The notes: a model not told the origin generated them from the letters alone. 64,000 nt of DNA from Elizabethkingia meningoseptica_A (GCF_045762675.1 NZ_JBJDLK010000005.1:124001-188000); one strand, 5' to 3'; shown: positions 17,105 through 27,759, counted from the first letter of the stretch. Numbers and translations are program-made.

Positions 17105-20100
17105 TTAAGGGTGTATAAATTCTGATCCTGACATGGATATATTTTTTGTCTGTACTTGTTCGCCTCCTGCTAACCGTATACATAGTATTGTAATGCTCCA
17201 ATTTGACATTCCACCAACAGGTGCATCAGAACCTTGCGCATGAGCAGGCATTGCATACCAGCCATCCCATTTTTTAGGAGTAGAAGGTCCCGGCTTTTGT
17301 TTGCTATTGTCTGTGTCGTAGTAAAACTTCTCATACTGCTTATAGTTAGCAGAATCATACGACACTCCGGCTGAATATCTCCAATAATTATTGTTTGTAT
17401 TAAGATCAACATTACACCATCCATAAGTGTCATTTTGATACGTATTTATCATTAATTGACCACGTAAAAAGTTTTCAAAATCGGCATCGGAATTGGTACT
17501 CCCTGATGGAATGTTTAGTAGCAGATAATTGTCCCAACTATCAGGAATATAATTTGAGAAAATAATCCCCTGTGAACCCATTTCCATAGTTTTGTTGCCA
17601 GAATTGTCATAGACATTGAAAACAAGCTTTCCATTAACGATGCCCATTTCAAAACCTAGTACCCCATTCGGATGATGCATCTGAATTAAGCCTTTATCGA
17701 TAAATGCTAAAGGAGCTTTATTTTTATTCGCATAATTAGTACCTAAAAAGAATCTAACCGAATCACTACCTCGATCAGTAACACCAGTCATTCCGGCATT
17801 CCCTCCATTTACATCACCTACGAGCATTGTCCCGGAAGCCACTACATTACCGTCTACAGTAGTATTCATAAAAGAAGTTAACTGACTTACTCTGTTTGCT
17901 GTATTCTGAGCATTGTTTGCCTGTGCCATTGCAAGTGCTGTCTGCTGCTCGTTTTGCTTTATCTTGTCTTCAAGGAACTTATCAACATCCGTAAGATCGA
18001 ATACAGAAGCATAACAGATATATGTTGATAATGGGACAGATGGTCCAGCAAAAGCAAAGAACATTGAGGAGCTAAATACACCTGTAGTTCCACATCTCAA
18101 AACACCGATATATTCTTCCCATTTGCCAGTTCCTATTACAGGGGTAACCCAATCAAACTTGGAATTATCTCCTGTAGCGTTGGAATGAAAACTTATTTCT
18201 TGCCCAACCGCGAGTTTCATTATTATTCTAACAACAAAAACCGCATTTACTCTGGTCTGAGTGCCAAAATAAAAGCCACCATTATAAGGAGACGCACCTT
18301 GACCATTATATTCTACTGCTAAAACATTAGTAGATTTTGTAGGTGCTTGTGATGCAGGAGCACCTCCAATCCAATGAACAAGCGATACATTTCCGTTTGC
18401 GGCATTATTATAAACCTGTATCCCATTCAATGTATCCCTAAAATCAACATCACGATTGAGGCAATTACCTGAAGCATAGGATGCAGCCAAAGCTTTGTTT
18501 CTTGCATCTTTTGCCATCTCTATTTTAGCAGCTTCCGTTGTGGAATTAGTATAGTTTTTAGCTGTATCTGCAATACGCTTAAGCAAATCGGATTTTGCTG
18601 TATATACATCTACAAACTTTTGACGAAATTCAGTTCCATTAATATTGGATGTATAGCTTAAATCTGAGTAGCCAATATTATTAAGGTAAACCGCTAAGTC
18701 ATTTACTTTTCCGTCATAAGTTACTGCGCTAACTCCATATACAGCAGCATTAGCAATAATTTCTGGGCGTTCATTATATATAATAGCCCATTCCTTCATT
18801 GTATCTTGTTTTTCCGAAGGAGTAAGTTTGTTATCAGAAGCTATATCTGATAATTTTTGATTAGCTGTATTTGCATCATCCTGAGCTTTTTTCACTTGTC
18901 TATCAATATCTGCCTGAGAAGTCGTCCAAGGTGTTGCTTTATTACCCTCTTCAATTTTAAATCTCCTAAAGGCATTAGCGGTTCCGGAAAGCTCATTAAT
19001 CATAACAAGCAGAACCTTGTAATCAGGAGTATTAAGTTTTAATGTTTTACTAAATCTTTTCCATTCTTTATCTCCTGTTGGAATACCTTCAAGACTAGAA
19101 AAAATAAGCATATTTGTCCAACCAATCCCAACTCTTAAGTTTTGCCCAGACCATGCTTCAAAGGATATAGTATACTCTTTGCCCACCTGCATTTTATTTA
19201 CTGCATAATCAAGGTCTATATATGAATAGCCATTATCTCTTGTATTCTGTTGAAAAAATCCACCTTCTGAAAAATTTCCATCTGCAACTACTCCATCAAG
19301 ATGAAAATAATCTGGGTTCTGTTTTAATGGGTTTTCTGAATAATCCATTAAATTAACTCCACCAATTTTTATATTTTCAACAAGACCATTTGCATAGTTC
19401 TTAGCAGCATCAGATATATCTTTCAATAAAGAAACTTTTGCGTCATAATAATCTCTGAATTTTTGTCTAAACTCAATCCCGTTAATATCTGACGTTGTAT
19501 TAAGGTTATTATAACTTATGCTAATTAAATAGCTAGATAAAGCATTTTTAGCACCAGTATAAGCATTAGTATCTATACCATAAGTATTTGCTTGTGGTAT
19601 TAATTTTAAGTACTCATCAGCAATAATATCCCATTCTTTTATTGTGTCACTCTTTTCTTCTGGGGTTAACTTATTATCGTTAGCAATGTCTGCAAGCCTT
19701 TGGTTTGCAATAGCAGCATTATCTACTGCTGTATTAGCGGTATTCTGTGCATTGGCAGCATTCTGCTTAGCAACTAATATTTCATTATTTATATCCTCCG
19801 GTGCAGGCGTCCAGTCAGTAGCTTTATTTCCTTCTTCAATTTTGACATTTCTAATAGAATAATTATTATTTCCTACTTGATCATAAAAACCTATATCGCC
19901 CATTGAATAGTTAGGAGGAACAGGTAAATCAACAATAGTTGTTATTAAAGAGAATCTTTCCCATTTTTCAAATTCCGAATTCTTAAATGTTCTACTATCT
20001 GATATTGTAATACCTGATTGCTGATAACCATAAACATTTATATCTCTTAATATTCCTCCATTGTTAGTTTTAATATCAAAACTAAAAACAACTTGTTTTC

Positions 20101-22246
20101 CAACTAAATTTTTCAAATAATCAGTTCTAACAGAGGTAAATCTATTTGTTGTTTTTATCTCCGAAGAATTTAATAGATAATTCCTACCACCTACCCGCAC
20201 AGCATCAATTTTTTCCTGCACCTGATTAAGTGCCGGACTATCGGAGGCAAAGGTTACTTTTCCCTTAATTTCAATACCGTTTTCATTGAAAGCAATGTAA
20301 TCTCCACCTACGGGTGAAGTCCATCTACCAATGCTTATTTCTTGCGGGTTGATCTGTGCAAAGCCATACGTCATTTTACACACACGAAATCCGTCTTGGA
20401 TAGATGAAATATAGCCCGCTTCAAAATGGAAGAAATCCGGGTCTTGCTCTACTGTTATTTGATTAGGTGTTACAAGTATGTTTGCATTCGTTCCGTTCCG
20501 TTGGCATTTAATGTAAACATACTGATATACCGAACTAAGATTTAAAATAGTAGTTGCAGGAATGTACCACGTGCGGGGTGTATCTGCTATTGTAGCATGA
20601 ACAATTCTCCCGGAAGTATATCGTAGCGAGGTATAGTTATTTTCTAAGTAGAAATTAACATCAGGCAGAGCGAACTGCTGCATACGCCCTCCTAACGAAA
20701 TAAGCTTTGTATTGATGGATGCAGGCTTTATATTGTTTACATCAAAGTAACCCTCGGAATCAAAGGTTTTTTCTGATAATTCCAATCCGAAATAATAAGC
20801 AGCACGAGCAGCAGCAGCATTATATTTTTGCTCTTTGATAATAGTCTGTTGTTGCTTTTCCTGCTTATAAAATTGACGAACAATAGATGAAGAATAGGTA
20901 ACATCGGAAAAGTCCGGCTGTACATCATACGGGTTTTGTAGGTCTTCCGTTAATCCGGTTATACGAACATCAGAATCCAGACTAAATTCAACAGATTTTA
21001 AACGGATCATGGAACCCAAAGAAAGCTGATAATTCAACGCTTTAAATAATAACGGATCGCTTTCACCTGTATAAGTGAAACGCTGAGTACTATTTAAATT
21101 AATATAATCCTGTCCTTTGGCTTTTAGTAAGGCTTCTGCATTGGTTACGTACTGAGCCGGCATTTGGATATCCGATAAAATATAAGTATCACCAACAGCC
21201 GGGCGGATAACATCGGACGGAATATTCCACGCTTTTTCCTCTTTATTTGGTAATAACGTAAATGTTTTAGTTTGGCTATTGTAACCGTACTCTTTAATTT
21301 CAAGAATATACCCGGCTAATTGCCCGGTTTGGAAAGTTACTTTAGCAGAAAGCCCTTTGATAAGTACTGTTGTATTACCGTGTCCATCGGTTGCGTTTAA
21401 ATCAAAATCAATAGTGTTATCCGTAAATACAAAAGGATTATTTGCATCCACAGAGGTCACCGTTCCGATTCTATGTGGGTAGATATCGTCAAAAGTTTCG
21501 GTATGTTCAATCACTCCATATTTATCAATATTCTTTTCTAAATATGGAACATCTATTCTAAGGCTCTTTTGCCCATTACGATATTTTATAGGTAAGTTTT
21601 TATCTGATCCTTTCACACGTAATCGGGTTACAATGGAAGCATCCGCCAAAGGTGCTTGTGTAAGTGTTTTTAATCCCTTATTACGTCCGTATTCAAGTAT
21701 AATATTTGCCTGAGGTTTTCTTTCGGTAAAATGTATGCTTTGGTCTGCATCAATCCAGTATTCCAGTTTAAATTCATCGGCAATTTTTGCAAGAGCTGAC
21801 AAACAATTTATATCGTCAAAGCTAACAAGCTTTGTTTCTGTATTATCAATGATACCTTTTGTCCATCCTGACTGATCCCTGTTAGCATTAGTAATTACCA
21901 GATCAATCATTTTTTCAGCAGTTCCCATAATATTAAATGTGGGTACTGTTAAATTATTTAATTCATCATAAAACAGCATTGAGACATCAGTTAAACGATA
22001 TTTAACTGATTTAAAATTTAAAGTATATTGCCATTCTTTTGTCGATTTCTGAACAATAGTTGGAGAATCTAAAAGATAATACCTGCGTCCTTTTACATCT
22101 ACATAATCACCCAGTGCAAATTCAATCTTTCGCACTAATGCAAAGGACATATTAACCAATTCTTCACCCATGATCCGGGAAGTTATTTTTCCGGTTGGAC
22201 GAATATTGGCAATAACTGTATTTCCTCTTTTTATATCGTATCTCAT
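17105..22246 (-). CDS. Large tail-tip/host-specificity protein
   Basis: The 1713-residue protein has an N-terminal part (about 1-450) resembling a phage tail hub or prophage tail endopeptidase region (GDYVDVKGRRYYLLDSPTI, then LVITNANRDQSGWTKG). Long Ala/Asn/Gln-rich coiled coils and two carbohydrate-binding-like jelly-roll segments follow, each starting with an IGG-N motif (encoded near 20190 and 19370). A roughly 270-residue module is duplicated. The matched helical parts are at about residues 855-945 and 1135-1225 (KLTPEEK/KLTPSEK, NGIEFRQKF/NGTEFRQKF). The C-terminal 250 residues are Gly/Asn-rich and may form the receptor-binding end. It overlaps the distal tail gene by 4 bases. Confidence 0.8.
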   Translation of the reverse strand: MRYDIKRGNTVIANIRPTGKITSRIMGEELVNMSFALVRKIEFALGDYVDVKGRRYYLLDSPTIVQKSTKEWQYTLNFKSVKYRLTDVSMLFYDELNNLTVPTFNIMGTAEKMIDLVITNANRDQSGWTKGIIDNTETKLVSFDDINCLSALAKIADEFKLEYWIDADQSIHFTERKPQANIILEYGRNKGLKTLTQAPLADASIVTRLRVKGSDKNLPIKYRNGQKSLRIDVPYLEKNIDKYGVIEHTETFDDIYPHRIGTVTSVDANNPFVFTDNTIDFDLNATDGHGNTTVLIKGLSAKVTFQTGQLAGYILEIKEYGYNSQTKTFTLLPNKEEKAWNIPSDVIRPAVGDTYILSDIQMPAQYVTNAEALLKAKGQDYINLNSTQRFTYTGESDPLLFKALNYQLSLGSMIRLKSVEFSLDSDVRITGLTEDLQNPYDVQPDFSDVTYSSSIVRQFYKQEKQQQTIIKEQKYNAAAARAAYYFGLELSEKTFDSEGYFDVNNIKPASINTKLISLGGRMQQFALPDVNFYLENNYTSLRYTSGRIVHATIADTPRTWYIPATTILNLSSVYQYVYIKCQRNGTNANILVTPNQITVEQDPDFFHFEAGYISSIQDGFRVCKMTYGFAQINPQEISIGRWTSPVGGDYIAFNENGIEIKGKVTFASDSPALNQVQEKIDAVRVGGRNYLLNSSEIKTTNRFTSVRTDYLKNLVGKQVVFSFDIKTNNGGILRDINVYGYQQSGITISDSRTFKNSEFEKWERFSLITTIVDLPVPPNYSMGDIGFYDQVGNNNYSIRNVKIEEGNKATDWTPAPEDINNEILVAKQNAANAQNTANTAVDNAAIANQRLADIANDNKLTPEEKSDTIKEWDIIADEYLKLIPQANTYGIDTNAYTGAKNALSSYLISISYNNLNTTSDINGIEFRQKFRDYYDAKVSLLKDISDAAKNYANGLVENIKIGGVNLMDYSENPLKQNPDYFHLDGVVADGNFSEGGFFQQNTRDNGYSYIDLDYAVNKMQVGKEYTISFEAWSGQNLRVGIGWTNMLIFSSLEGIPTGDKEWKRFSKTLKLNTPDYKVLLVMINELSGTANAFRRFKIEEGNKATPWTTSQADIDRQVKKAQDDANTANQKLSDIASDNKLTPSEKQDTMKEWAIIYNERPEIIANAAVYGVSAVTYDGKVNDLAVYLNNIGYSDLSYTSNINGTEFRQKFVDVYTAKSDLLKRIADTAKNYTNSTTEAAKIEMAKDARNKALAASYASGNCLNRDVDFRDTLNGIQVYNNAANGNVSLVHWIGGAPASQAPTKSTNVLAVEYNGQGASPYNGGFYFGTQTRVNAVFVVRIIMKLAVGQEISFHSNATGDNSKFDWVTPVIGTGKWEEYIGVLRCGTTGVFSSSMFFAFAGPSVPLSTYICYASVFDLTDVDKFLEDKIKQNEQQTALAMAQANNAQNTANRVSQLTSFMNTTVDGNVVASGTMLVGDVNGGNAGMTGVTDRGSDSVRFFLGTNYANKNKAPLAFIDKGLIQMHHPNGVLGFEMGIVNGKLVFNVYDNSGNKTMEMGSQGIIFSNYIPDSWDNYLLLNIPSGSTNSDADFENFLRGQLMINTYQNDTYGWCNVDLNTNNNYWRYSAGVSYDSANYKQYEKFYYDTDNSKQKPGPSTPKKWDGWYAMPAHAQGSDAPVGGMSNWSITILCIRLAGGEQVQTKNISMSGSEFIHP

Positions 22247-22671
22247 GCGAATTTAACTTGTATTGTTAATTGAAATTTTACAAACACTGTTGGCACATCT
22301 TTGAGCCTTTTTAGTGACTTTACAAAGCCACTGGTTTTTTTATAGAATACCTTGTACGTTTGGGAATGGTCATATATGTAAAGGTCTTGCCATCCGGGCT
22401 TTGCGATCTCTGAAAAGAATGCCTGATAATAAAACCAGAAATCACCATCATCCGGAGCCATCATTGCACAACTGAGTGTTACTTCCTTATCTTTAAATTT
22501 TGGTGAAGACAAATCATATTCCTGCCCGTTTTCCTCCGCCCAATCATTGGAAAGGCTTTCTTTACGCTCTGGATAATCTAAAAGCCCGGCAGTTCCTGTC
22601 TGAATAACTAAATTAAAATCTGATAACAGATTTTTACCGTTTAGGGTATCTTTAAATTTATTTGCATTCAT
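22243..22671 (-). CDS. Distal-tail-like protein
   Basis: This 142-residue protein follows the tape measure gene by 5 bases and overlaps the tail-tip gene by 4, the position of the distal tail (Dit) protein in siphoviruses. Features such as FKDKEVTLSCAMMAPDDGDFWFYYQAFF and the C-terminal KFQLTIQVKFA strand fit an N-terminal Dit-like ring domain. I infer the role from order and size; sequence evidence is weak. Confidence 0.55.
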   Translation of the reverse strand: MNANKFKDTLNGKNLLSDFNLVIQTGTAGLLDYPERKESLSNDWAEENGQEYDLSSPKFKDKEVTLSCAMMAPDDGDFWFYYQAFFSEIAKPGWQDLYIYDHSQTYKVFYKKTSGFVKSLKRLKDVPTVFVKFQLTIQVKFA

Positions 22672-22676
22672 GGTTA

Positions 22677-25600
22677 TTACTTTATTATTCCCGCAGCTTG
22701 CAGGGCTTTATATTCTTTAGTTAATGATTCTCCCAAACTATCAATACCTTCATCGATATCATGCAGTTTTTCGGTATTGTCTGCTGTTCTACGGGTATTC
22801 TTTTCGATATCCATTTGGACGGCTAATTGACGACTGGCAACTTCCATCATGGCTGCAAAGCCATTTTTCATTATTCCGTTACCTTCCAATATAGCCAGAC
22901 GCATTCCTGCGGTATTACCGGATAATAAATCAATACTTTCCTGCGACGCCGCCTTATAAGCTCCCTGTAAAGAATTAGCCCCGCCGATTTCGTTACCGAT
23001 ATTTATTCCGGATTGGTTGATTAAATCCATGTAATCCTTTGCCTCCTTAGCAACTTTCATATACATTTCTTGGAACTGCTTCCTTTCATCATCCGTAAGT
23101 ACACCGTCACCCAGATATTCCGCTAGAGCATCCTGAAGCTTCTGCATTTGTGGCTCGATCACTTTTGCCTCCATTCCGGCAATAATCCCTTTACGCAAAA
23201 TATCTTCGATATCATCGGCAAAATCTGCAAAGGATTTCTTTCCGGATAAAATACCTTCTCGTATAGAATCCCCGATATTCTGGGCGGTTACTCCGGTAAT
23301 GGTATCTTTATATTGCTTTTCAAGTTCCCGGTTCATTTGTTCAATAGAACCGTATTCTTCACGAAGCTTTAGTAATTGGTCATACGCTGCTTTAGCATCT
23401 CCGGTTAAAGGCTTTTCAGCGTTAAGCTTTGCAAGGCGATCGAAAAGTTCATCTGTTAAACCTATGGTTTCGGTTAGGTCATTGTTTACTGGTGATTTAA
23501 TGCCGAAGAATTTTTTCATAAACTCAGACATACCCTTAAACGGATCAATCTTATATCCTTTTAAGCCTAACAGATCACCAACCTTTGCCATATCTTCTAC
23601 GGCTCTGGTCTTCCTTCCAATACCTAAGAAACCACCGTATTTTTCCGTATGCATACCCACAACAGTGTCGGCATTTAAAAGACGTTTTAAAACGGCTTCC
23701 TGATCACGGATAATAGATTCTTTATTCTTCGTATTGGCTGCCATTTCATCCTTGATATTCTGGATGCGGGCTTTATATACATCATTCAGTTTTAATTCGT
23801 CCAGTATACGCTTACGGAGCATTTCGTTATAATCCAGACCGGACTGAAAAATAGAATCATTATATTTTTTGATTTCCTCCCGTGCTTTACGTTCTGATTC
23901 ACGAGCTGCTTTGCCTAATGAGAATATTCCAGCAATCGCATTAAATGTTTGACTTATCCCTCCGATAATGTCCCCAGATGCAAACGAAGCAAAGGCTCCT
24001 GCTGCATTTTGTGCGATGTTCATTATATCTCCTAGAGTATTTAAAGTATCTGCCAGCCCCTCATTAGTATCATCAACAGAACTTGCTATAGCTTTAAAAC
24101 CTGATGCCATTGCTCCCGCAATATTTGAAGCCATCTGAGCTTTTTTAGCAAGAATATCTTTTAATTTGCTGTTTACAACTTCTAAAGCTTCACTTTCTGC
24201 TTTTACGTCTGAAATACCTTTAGCCTGTTTGTCCCTAATAGATTTAATTAACCTTTCTTTTTCTTGAAGAAGGCTTTTTTCTTCTACACCAACATTGAAA
24301 GTTGATTTTAATGCTTTTGCTTTTCTAATTTCAGCATCAATGAATTTCTGTTGTTCTGTGCTTAGGCTATCCTTAGCAACCCTCAGATATTCTTCTAATG
24401 ATGCAATACGTATTGCTAATTCACGCTTTGTTATTCCCATTAGATTCTGAGAATATCGTTCATAAATAGTGGTTTTAGCATACTCCGCAGATTGAACGGA
24501 ATCAATTTCTTGTTGTTTTTCCCTCTCTAATTCAGCTAAAAGTTTAGCAGCATCTTGTGTAGATAATTTTCTTTTCTCAATTTCTTGACGAAGAGTAGCA
24601 TATCTGGAAGTAATCTCAGTTATCTTTACTTGTAAGGATTGATGAGTGTTAATTACTTCAGTTACCATATTGGTCAATTCCTGCTTTTTCTCAACCCATT
24701 TTCCCGTAAGCATTGCGTACACACCATTACTTTTGCTTTGCCCGTCGTTTTCAGATTTAGTAATTTCTTTTTCCAGATATGAAATCTGATCTGCAAGTAT
24801 TGGAAGCTTTGCCAAAGCTACTTCCACGGAGCGAGTTGTATTTTCCAATATTGGTTTATCTCCTCTAAGCTCTTTTATTTTTTGGTTAAGCAGATCAAGG
24901 TTTTTCTGTTGCCCCTCAGAAAGTACACTACCAGAGGAAACAAGATTGTCAAATACTGATTTTTGGTTTTCTAAGTAATCGAAGTATGATGCTGCAAGCT
25001 TTTTGAGTTCAGGAAACTGTTTATTTGCAGCTTCTGAACCATATTCTTTTTCATACGCATAATATTTTTGCCATCTGGATTCCATAGCGGAAACCATTTC
25101 TTCAAAGCTTTTATACTTAACAGCATTTTTCTTTTCTTCCAGTTCAACTTCCAACGCATCACGGCGTTTTTTTGCTTCTGCTTCTGAAACAACTTCTCCG
25201 GTGAAATATGGATTTCCTTTTTTATCCTTAGTTTTTCCGAATTGATCTATTTTTTGAAGCCTAACCTGTCCGTCTTTTATTTTATCCAAAGCTTCATTGT
25301 ACAGGCTTATTCTGCGCTCTAAATCCTTTATAGAGCCATCTGGATAAATTTCAGCCACCTGACGTTCACGCTCTTTTTTGGTTCTTGTCTTTTTACCAAG
25401 AGCAGCATCTAACTGTTTTTGTAATTTTTCTCTTTTGGCTACCAATTCCGCTAAAGCACGGGTACCAACTGAACCATCATTAATTTGTTTATCTAGTGAC
25501 GATATTTGATCTCTTAACCATTGAACAGTACCACGTTTTGCAGGATCAGTTGTCATTTTAATTCCGGCATCTGATAATTTTTTAGCAGCCTCATTAGTAT

Positions 25601-27062
25601 GTTGAATATTGGCATTAATCATTTTCCACTGATCTTGGAAAATTTTATTCATGTCGTCAACCGTTTTATCACCTAAGCCCATGGGAGAAAGGATATTTTT
25701 TTCAGCCCATCTGCCAACTCCTCCAAAAGTAGCTTCATTGTAGCGTTTATTGTTAGCCATTACTTTATCGTAATTGGTCAAATATTCTTTCCATTTATCC
25801 TGAGCAATTTCCAATTCAGCAGCAGCCCTTGCACGTAATTGCATTGCTTCAATAAATGCAGAGGTATTTTTCACAAATAAATTTTCAGCATCGGAAACAG
25901 AATAAACTTTTACACCCAACTTTTCAAAGGCTGCCGCATTATCATGTATATACTGTTCTTTGGCTTTGATATCGTCTGCTAAAGCGTTCCATTCAGTTTT
26001 CATTTTCTGATACTGAATGATAGGGTCTGCAAGGCTATTAGCAATTGTTTCGGTCATTTTTTTGTGATCTGCTGCCGTTTGGGCTTGTGCAGCCTGCCAT
26101 GATTGCAAAACAGCTATCAAAGCAACAATAGCAACGGAAAGCCCCATTGTTATAGTTGCGGTAAATACCTGTGCAGCAGTTGTGGAAATCCCTAAGGATG
26201 TTGCAACCTTTAAATTGGCAGCAGCCCAAATTTCCTTTGCTTTTGCTAGCACTAGTGTGCTGAATGCAGATTTTTTATTTAGTGCATCACTGATTTGTTG
26301 TAACCCGATAGTAATTGCCAGTAATGATTGTACTTTCAGCATTATTTTTTGGAGGTTTTCTTCTTCTACTCCCAATAACGCCATTACGCCCTGAGCTACG
26401 CTTATTGTACTAATAAGCATATTGAGACCTTCAACCTGTCCCTGCAATAGTGTATTGCCGTCTTTAATGTCATTATTTACTTTTTCTGATGCCTCTTTAA
26501 ATTCCTGAGCTTTTTCTTTTAATTCTTTATATCTATTAGTAGCTTCCTGACCATTTACAGCTAATTGCTTTAATTCATTATTAACATCACGCTGGTTTTT
26601 TGCAAAGCTTTCATACTCAGATTCGGCAGCTTTTATACTGGCTTCCAACGCTGACAAAGCTTGTTTTTCAGCTTCTAGTTCTGCAACAATTTTATTCCTT
26701 TCCGACATTAAAGATGCCTGAGCAACACCAGGAGCAGTATTGCTAATTTGCTTATCCAGCTTTTTAATTTCAGATTCGATGTCTTTAATCACTTGTTTTT
26801 GTACAGCAATATTTTCTTTTGTAAGTCCGAAATGATCGAAATTGGTATCTTTTACAGTTGTATTAATATTTTTCACTGCATCTGCTAAATCTCTGGCACC
26901 TTCAACACCCAGAACCTGAGCAGCTGCCAGTTCCTGATAACGTTTTTTTATTGCATCAACGGAATCATCAACATTCTTTCCGGAGGCAATCATTTTATTA
27001 TACTCTTCCAGTAATGCCGGAGTATTGAGAATAAATTCTATATTAATTGATTCGTCTGCCAT
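22677..27062 (-). CDS. Tail tape measure protein
   Basis: At 1461 residues this is a typical tape measure protein. It has long helical and coiled-coil segments, a hydrophobic stretch near residues 290-325 (ATITMGLSVAIVALIAVL) and a second glycine/alanine-rich hydrophobic region near 985-1050. It lies directly after the tail chaperone frames. The protein sets the tail length and is expelled at infection. The tail should be of the order of 200 nm by the usual rule of about 1.5 angstrom per residue. Confidence 0.9.
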   Translation of the reverse strand: MADESINIEFILNTPALLEEYNKMIASGKNVDDSVDAIKKRYQELAAAQVLGVEGARDLADAVKNINTTVKDTNFDHFGLTKENIAVQKQVIKDIESEIKKLDKQISNTAPGVAQASLMSERNKIVAELEAEKQALSALEASIKAAESEYESFAKNQRDVNNELKQLAVNGQEATNRYKELKEKAQEFKEASEKVNNDIKDGNTLLQGQVEGLNMLISTISVAQGVMALLGVEEENLQKIMLKVQSLLAITIGLQQISDALNKKSAFSTLVLAKAKEIWAAANLKVATSLGISTTAAQVFTATITMGLSVAIVALIAVLQSWQAAQAQTAADHKKMTETIANSLADPIIQYQKMKTEWNALADDIKAKEQYIHDNAAAFEKLGVKVYSVSDAENLFVKNTSAFIEAMQLRARAAAELEIAQDKWKEYLTNYDKVMANNKRYNEATFGGVGRWAEKNILSPMGLGDKTVDDMNKIFQDQWKMINANIQHTNEAAKKLSDAGIKMTTDPAKRGTVQWLRDQISSLDKQINDGSVGTRALAELVAKREKLQKQLDAALGKKTRTKKERERQVAEIYPDGSIKDLERRISLYNEALDKIKDGQVRLQKIDQFGKTKDKKGNPYFTGEVVSEAEAKKRRDALEVELEEKKNAVKYKSFEEMVSAMESRWQKYYAYEKEYGSEAANKQFPELKKLAASYFDYLENQKSVFDNLVSSGSVLSEGQQKNLDLLNQKIKELRGDKPILENTTRSVEVALAKLPILADQISYLEKEITKSENDGQSKSNGVYAMLTGKWVEKKQELTNMVTEVINTHQSLQVKITEITSRYATLRQEIEKRKLSTQDAAKLLAELEREKQQEIDSVQSAEYAKTTIYERYSQNLMGITKRELAIRIASLEEYLRVAKDSLSTEQQKFIDAEIRKAKALKSTFNVGVEEKSLLQEKERLIKSIRDKQAKGISDVKAESEALEVVNSKLKDILAKKAQMASNIAGAMASGFKAIASSVDDTNEGLADTLNTLGDIMNIAQNAAGAFASFASGDIIGGISQTFNAIAGIFSLGKAARESERKAREEIKKYNDSIFQSGLDYNEMLRKRILDELKLNDVYKARIQNIKDEMAANTKNKESIIRDQEAVLKRLLNADTVVGMHTEKYGGFLGIGRKTRAVEDMAKVGDLLGLKGYKIDPFKGMSEFMKKFFGIKSPVNNDLTETIGLTDELFDRLAKLNAEKPLTGDAKAAYDQLLKLREEYGSIEQMNRELEKQYKDTITGVTAQNIGDSIREGILSGKKSFADFADDIEDILRKGIIAGMEAKVIEPQMQKLQDALAEYLGDGVLTDDERKQFQEMYMKVAKEAKDYMDLINQSGINIGNEIGGANSLQGAYKAASQESIDLLSGNTAGMRLAILEGNGIMKNGFAAMMEVASRQLAVQMDIEKNTRRTADNTEKLHDIDEGIDSLGESLTKEYKALQAAGIIK

Positions 27063-27064
27063 GA

Positions 27065-27361
27065 TTATTGAATTTCTGCACCGAAGAAGTTTTCGAGTTC
27101 TTCATCGGTTGATATTGTTTTTGGTGCTTCTTTATTCTTTTTCAGTTTTGGAGCATCAGCAAGCATTAATAGTAATTGTGTAAATGGAGTGTCCAGTATT
27201 TTGTTTTGGCTCCAACCTGTCTTTTCTGCAATTGTATAAATGAACCCTAAGACGCTATGAAAGCTTTCGCTTTTTAACTCGCCTTTTCCGTCGGACTCAG
27301 ATTTGTCATCGGTTTGGTTATCCTCATCGTCTTGATCAATCTGATAGTGGCTATAAAATCC
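27065..27361 (-). CDS. Second tail-chaperone frame, read by -1 frameshift
   Basis: This frame is open between a TGA at 27362-27364 and the TAA at 27065-27067 and has no suitable start codon near its beginning. It reads GFYSHYQIDQDDEDNQTDD and continues to ...DEELENFFGAEIQ. It overlaps the end of the 161-residue chaperone gene in the -1 frame and stops 3 bases before the tape measure start. This is the place and form of the lambda G/GT-type fusion. The most likely slip point is the T-run at 27355-27358 (codons GAT TTT ATA); GGAAAAG at 27283-27289 is a weaker option. Confidence 0.65.
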   Translation of the reverse strand, partial: GFYSHYQIDQDDEDNQTDDKSESDGKGELKSESFHSVLGFIYTIAEKTGWSQNKILDTPFTQLLLMLADAPKLKKNKEAPKTISTDEELENFFGAEIQ

Positions 27362-27759
27362 TCAACGCCACCATGAGTCATTAATAAATTGAACAGAAAT
27401 AAAAAATGTTGTTCGGTAAGCTTTCTGCGTAACCACCACGCTAATGGTTTGTGAAACCAGTTTAAGTATGGAGAATTCAAAAAACCTAAAGCAACAATTT
27501 CATGAACCTTTTTTCCGTGATCTGCATAAGCTTTGATAGCATCCGGAAGGCTCAAATCTTCATCATTGATTACTCCCATTGAAAGGTACTTTGATGCGAT
27601 TTTTAATAGCGTTCGCCCTGTAGGGTGAAATAGTACCAGTTTTATTGTTTTCTTCTTAAATATCCTAAGAAAAAGAGGTGCCGTGACTGGCACTGGAACA
27701 CCTCTTTTTAAAAGTAAATCGGGAGCAAGCTTTTCAATATCGATTGCTTTCTCGTCCAT
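27274..27759 (-). CDS. Tail assembly chaperone (G-like product)
   Basis: This 161-residue helical protein lies between the tail tube gene (overlapping its stop) and the tape measure gene. That is the position of the first tail assembly chaperone in long-tailed phages. Its last 25 residues (after GGVEDF) are basic and look unlike the rest, while the -1 frame continues with a natural-looking acidic linker. This suggests that the longer fused product is also made. A simple indel in the T-run would give the same picture. Confidence 0.7.
   Translation of the reverse strand: MDEKAIDIEKLAPDLLLKRGVPVPVTAPLFLRIFKKKTIKLVLFHPTGRTLLKIASKYLSMGVINDEDLSLPDAIKAYADHGKKVHEIVALGFLNSPYLNWFHKPLAWWLRRKLTEQHFLFLFNLLMTHGGVEDFIATIRLIKTMRITKPMTNLSPTEKAS

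Noticed and set aside
27281..27290. GGAAAAG as the main tail-chaperone slip site
   Set aside because: In the actual phase (GAA AAG) the P-site tRNA would mispair at the middle base after slipping. The residues upstream of it in the 0 frame also look unnatural, so the earlier T-run is preferred.
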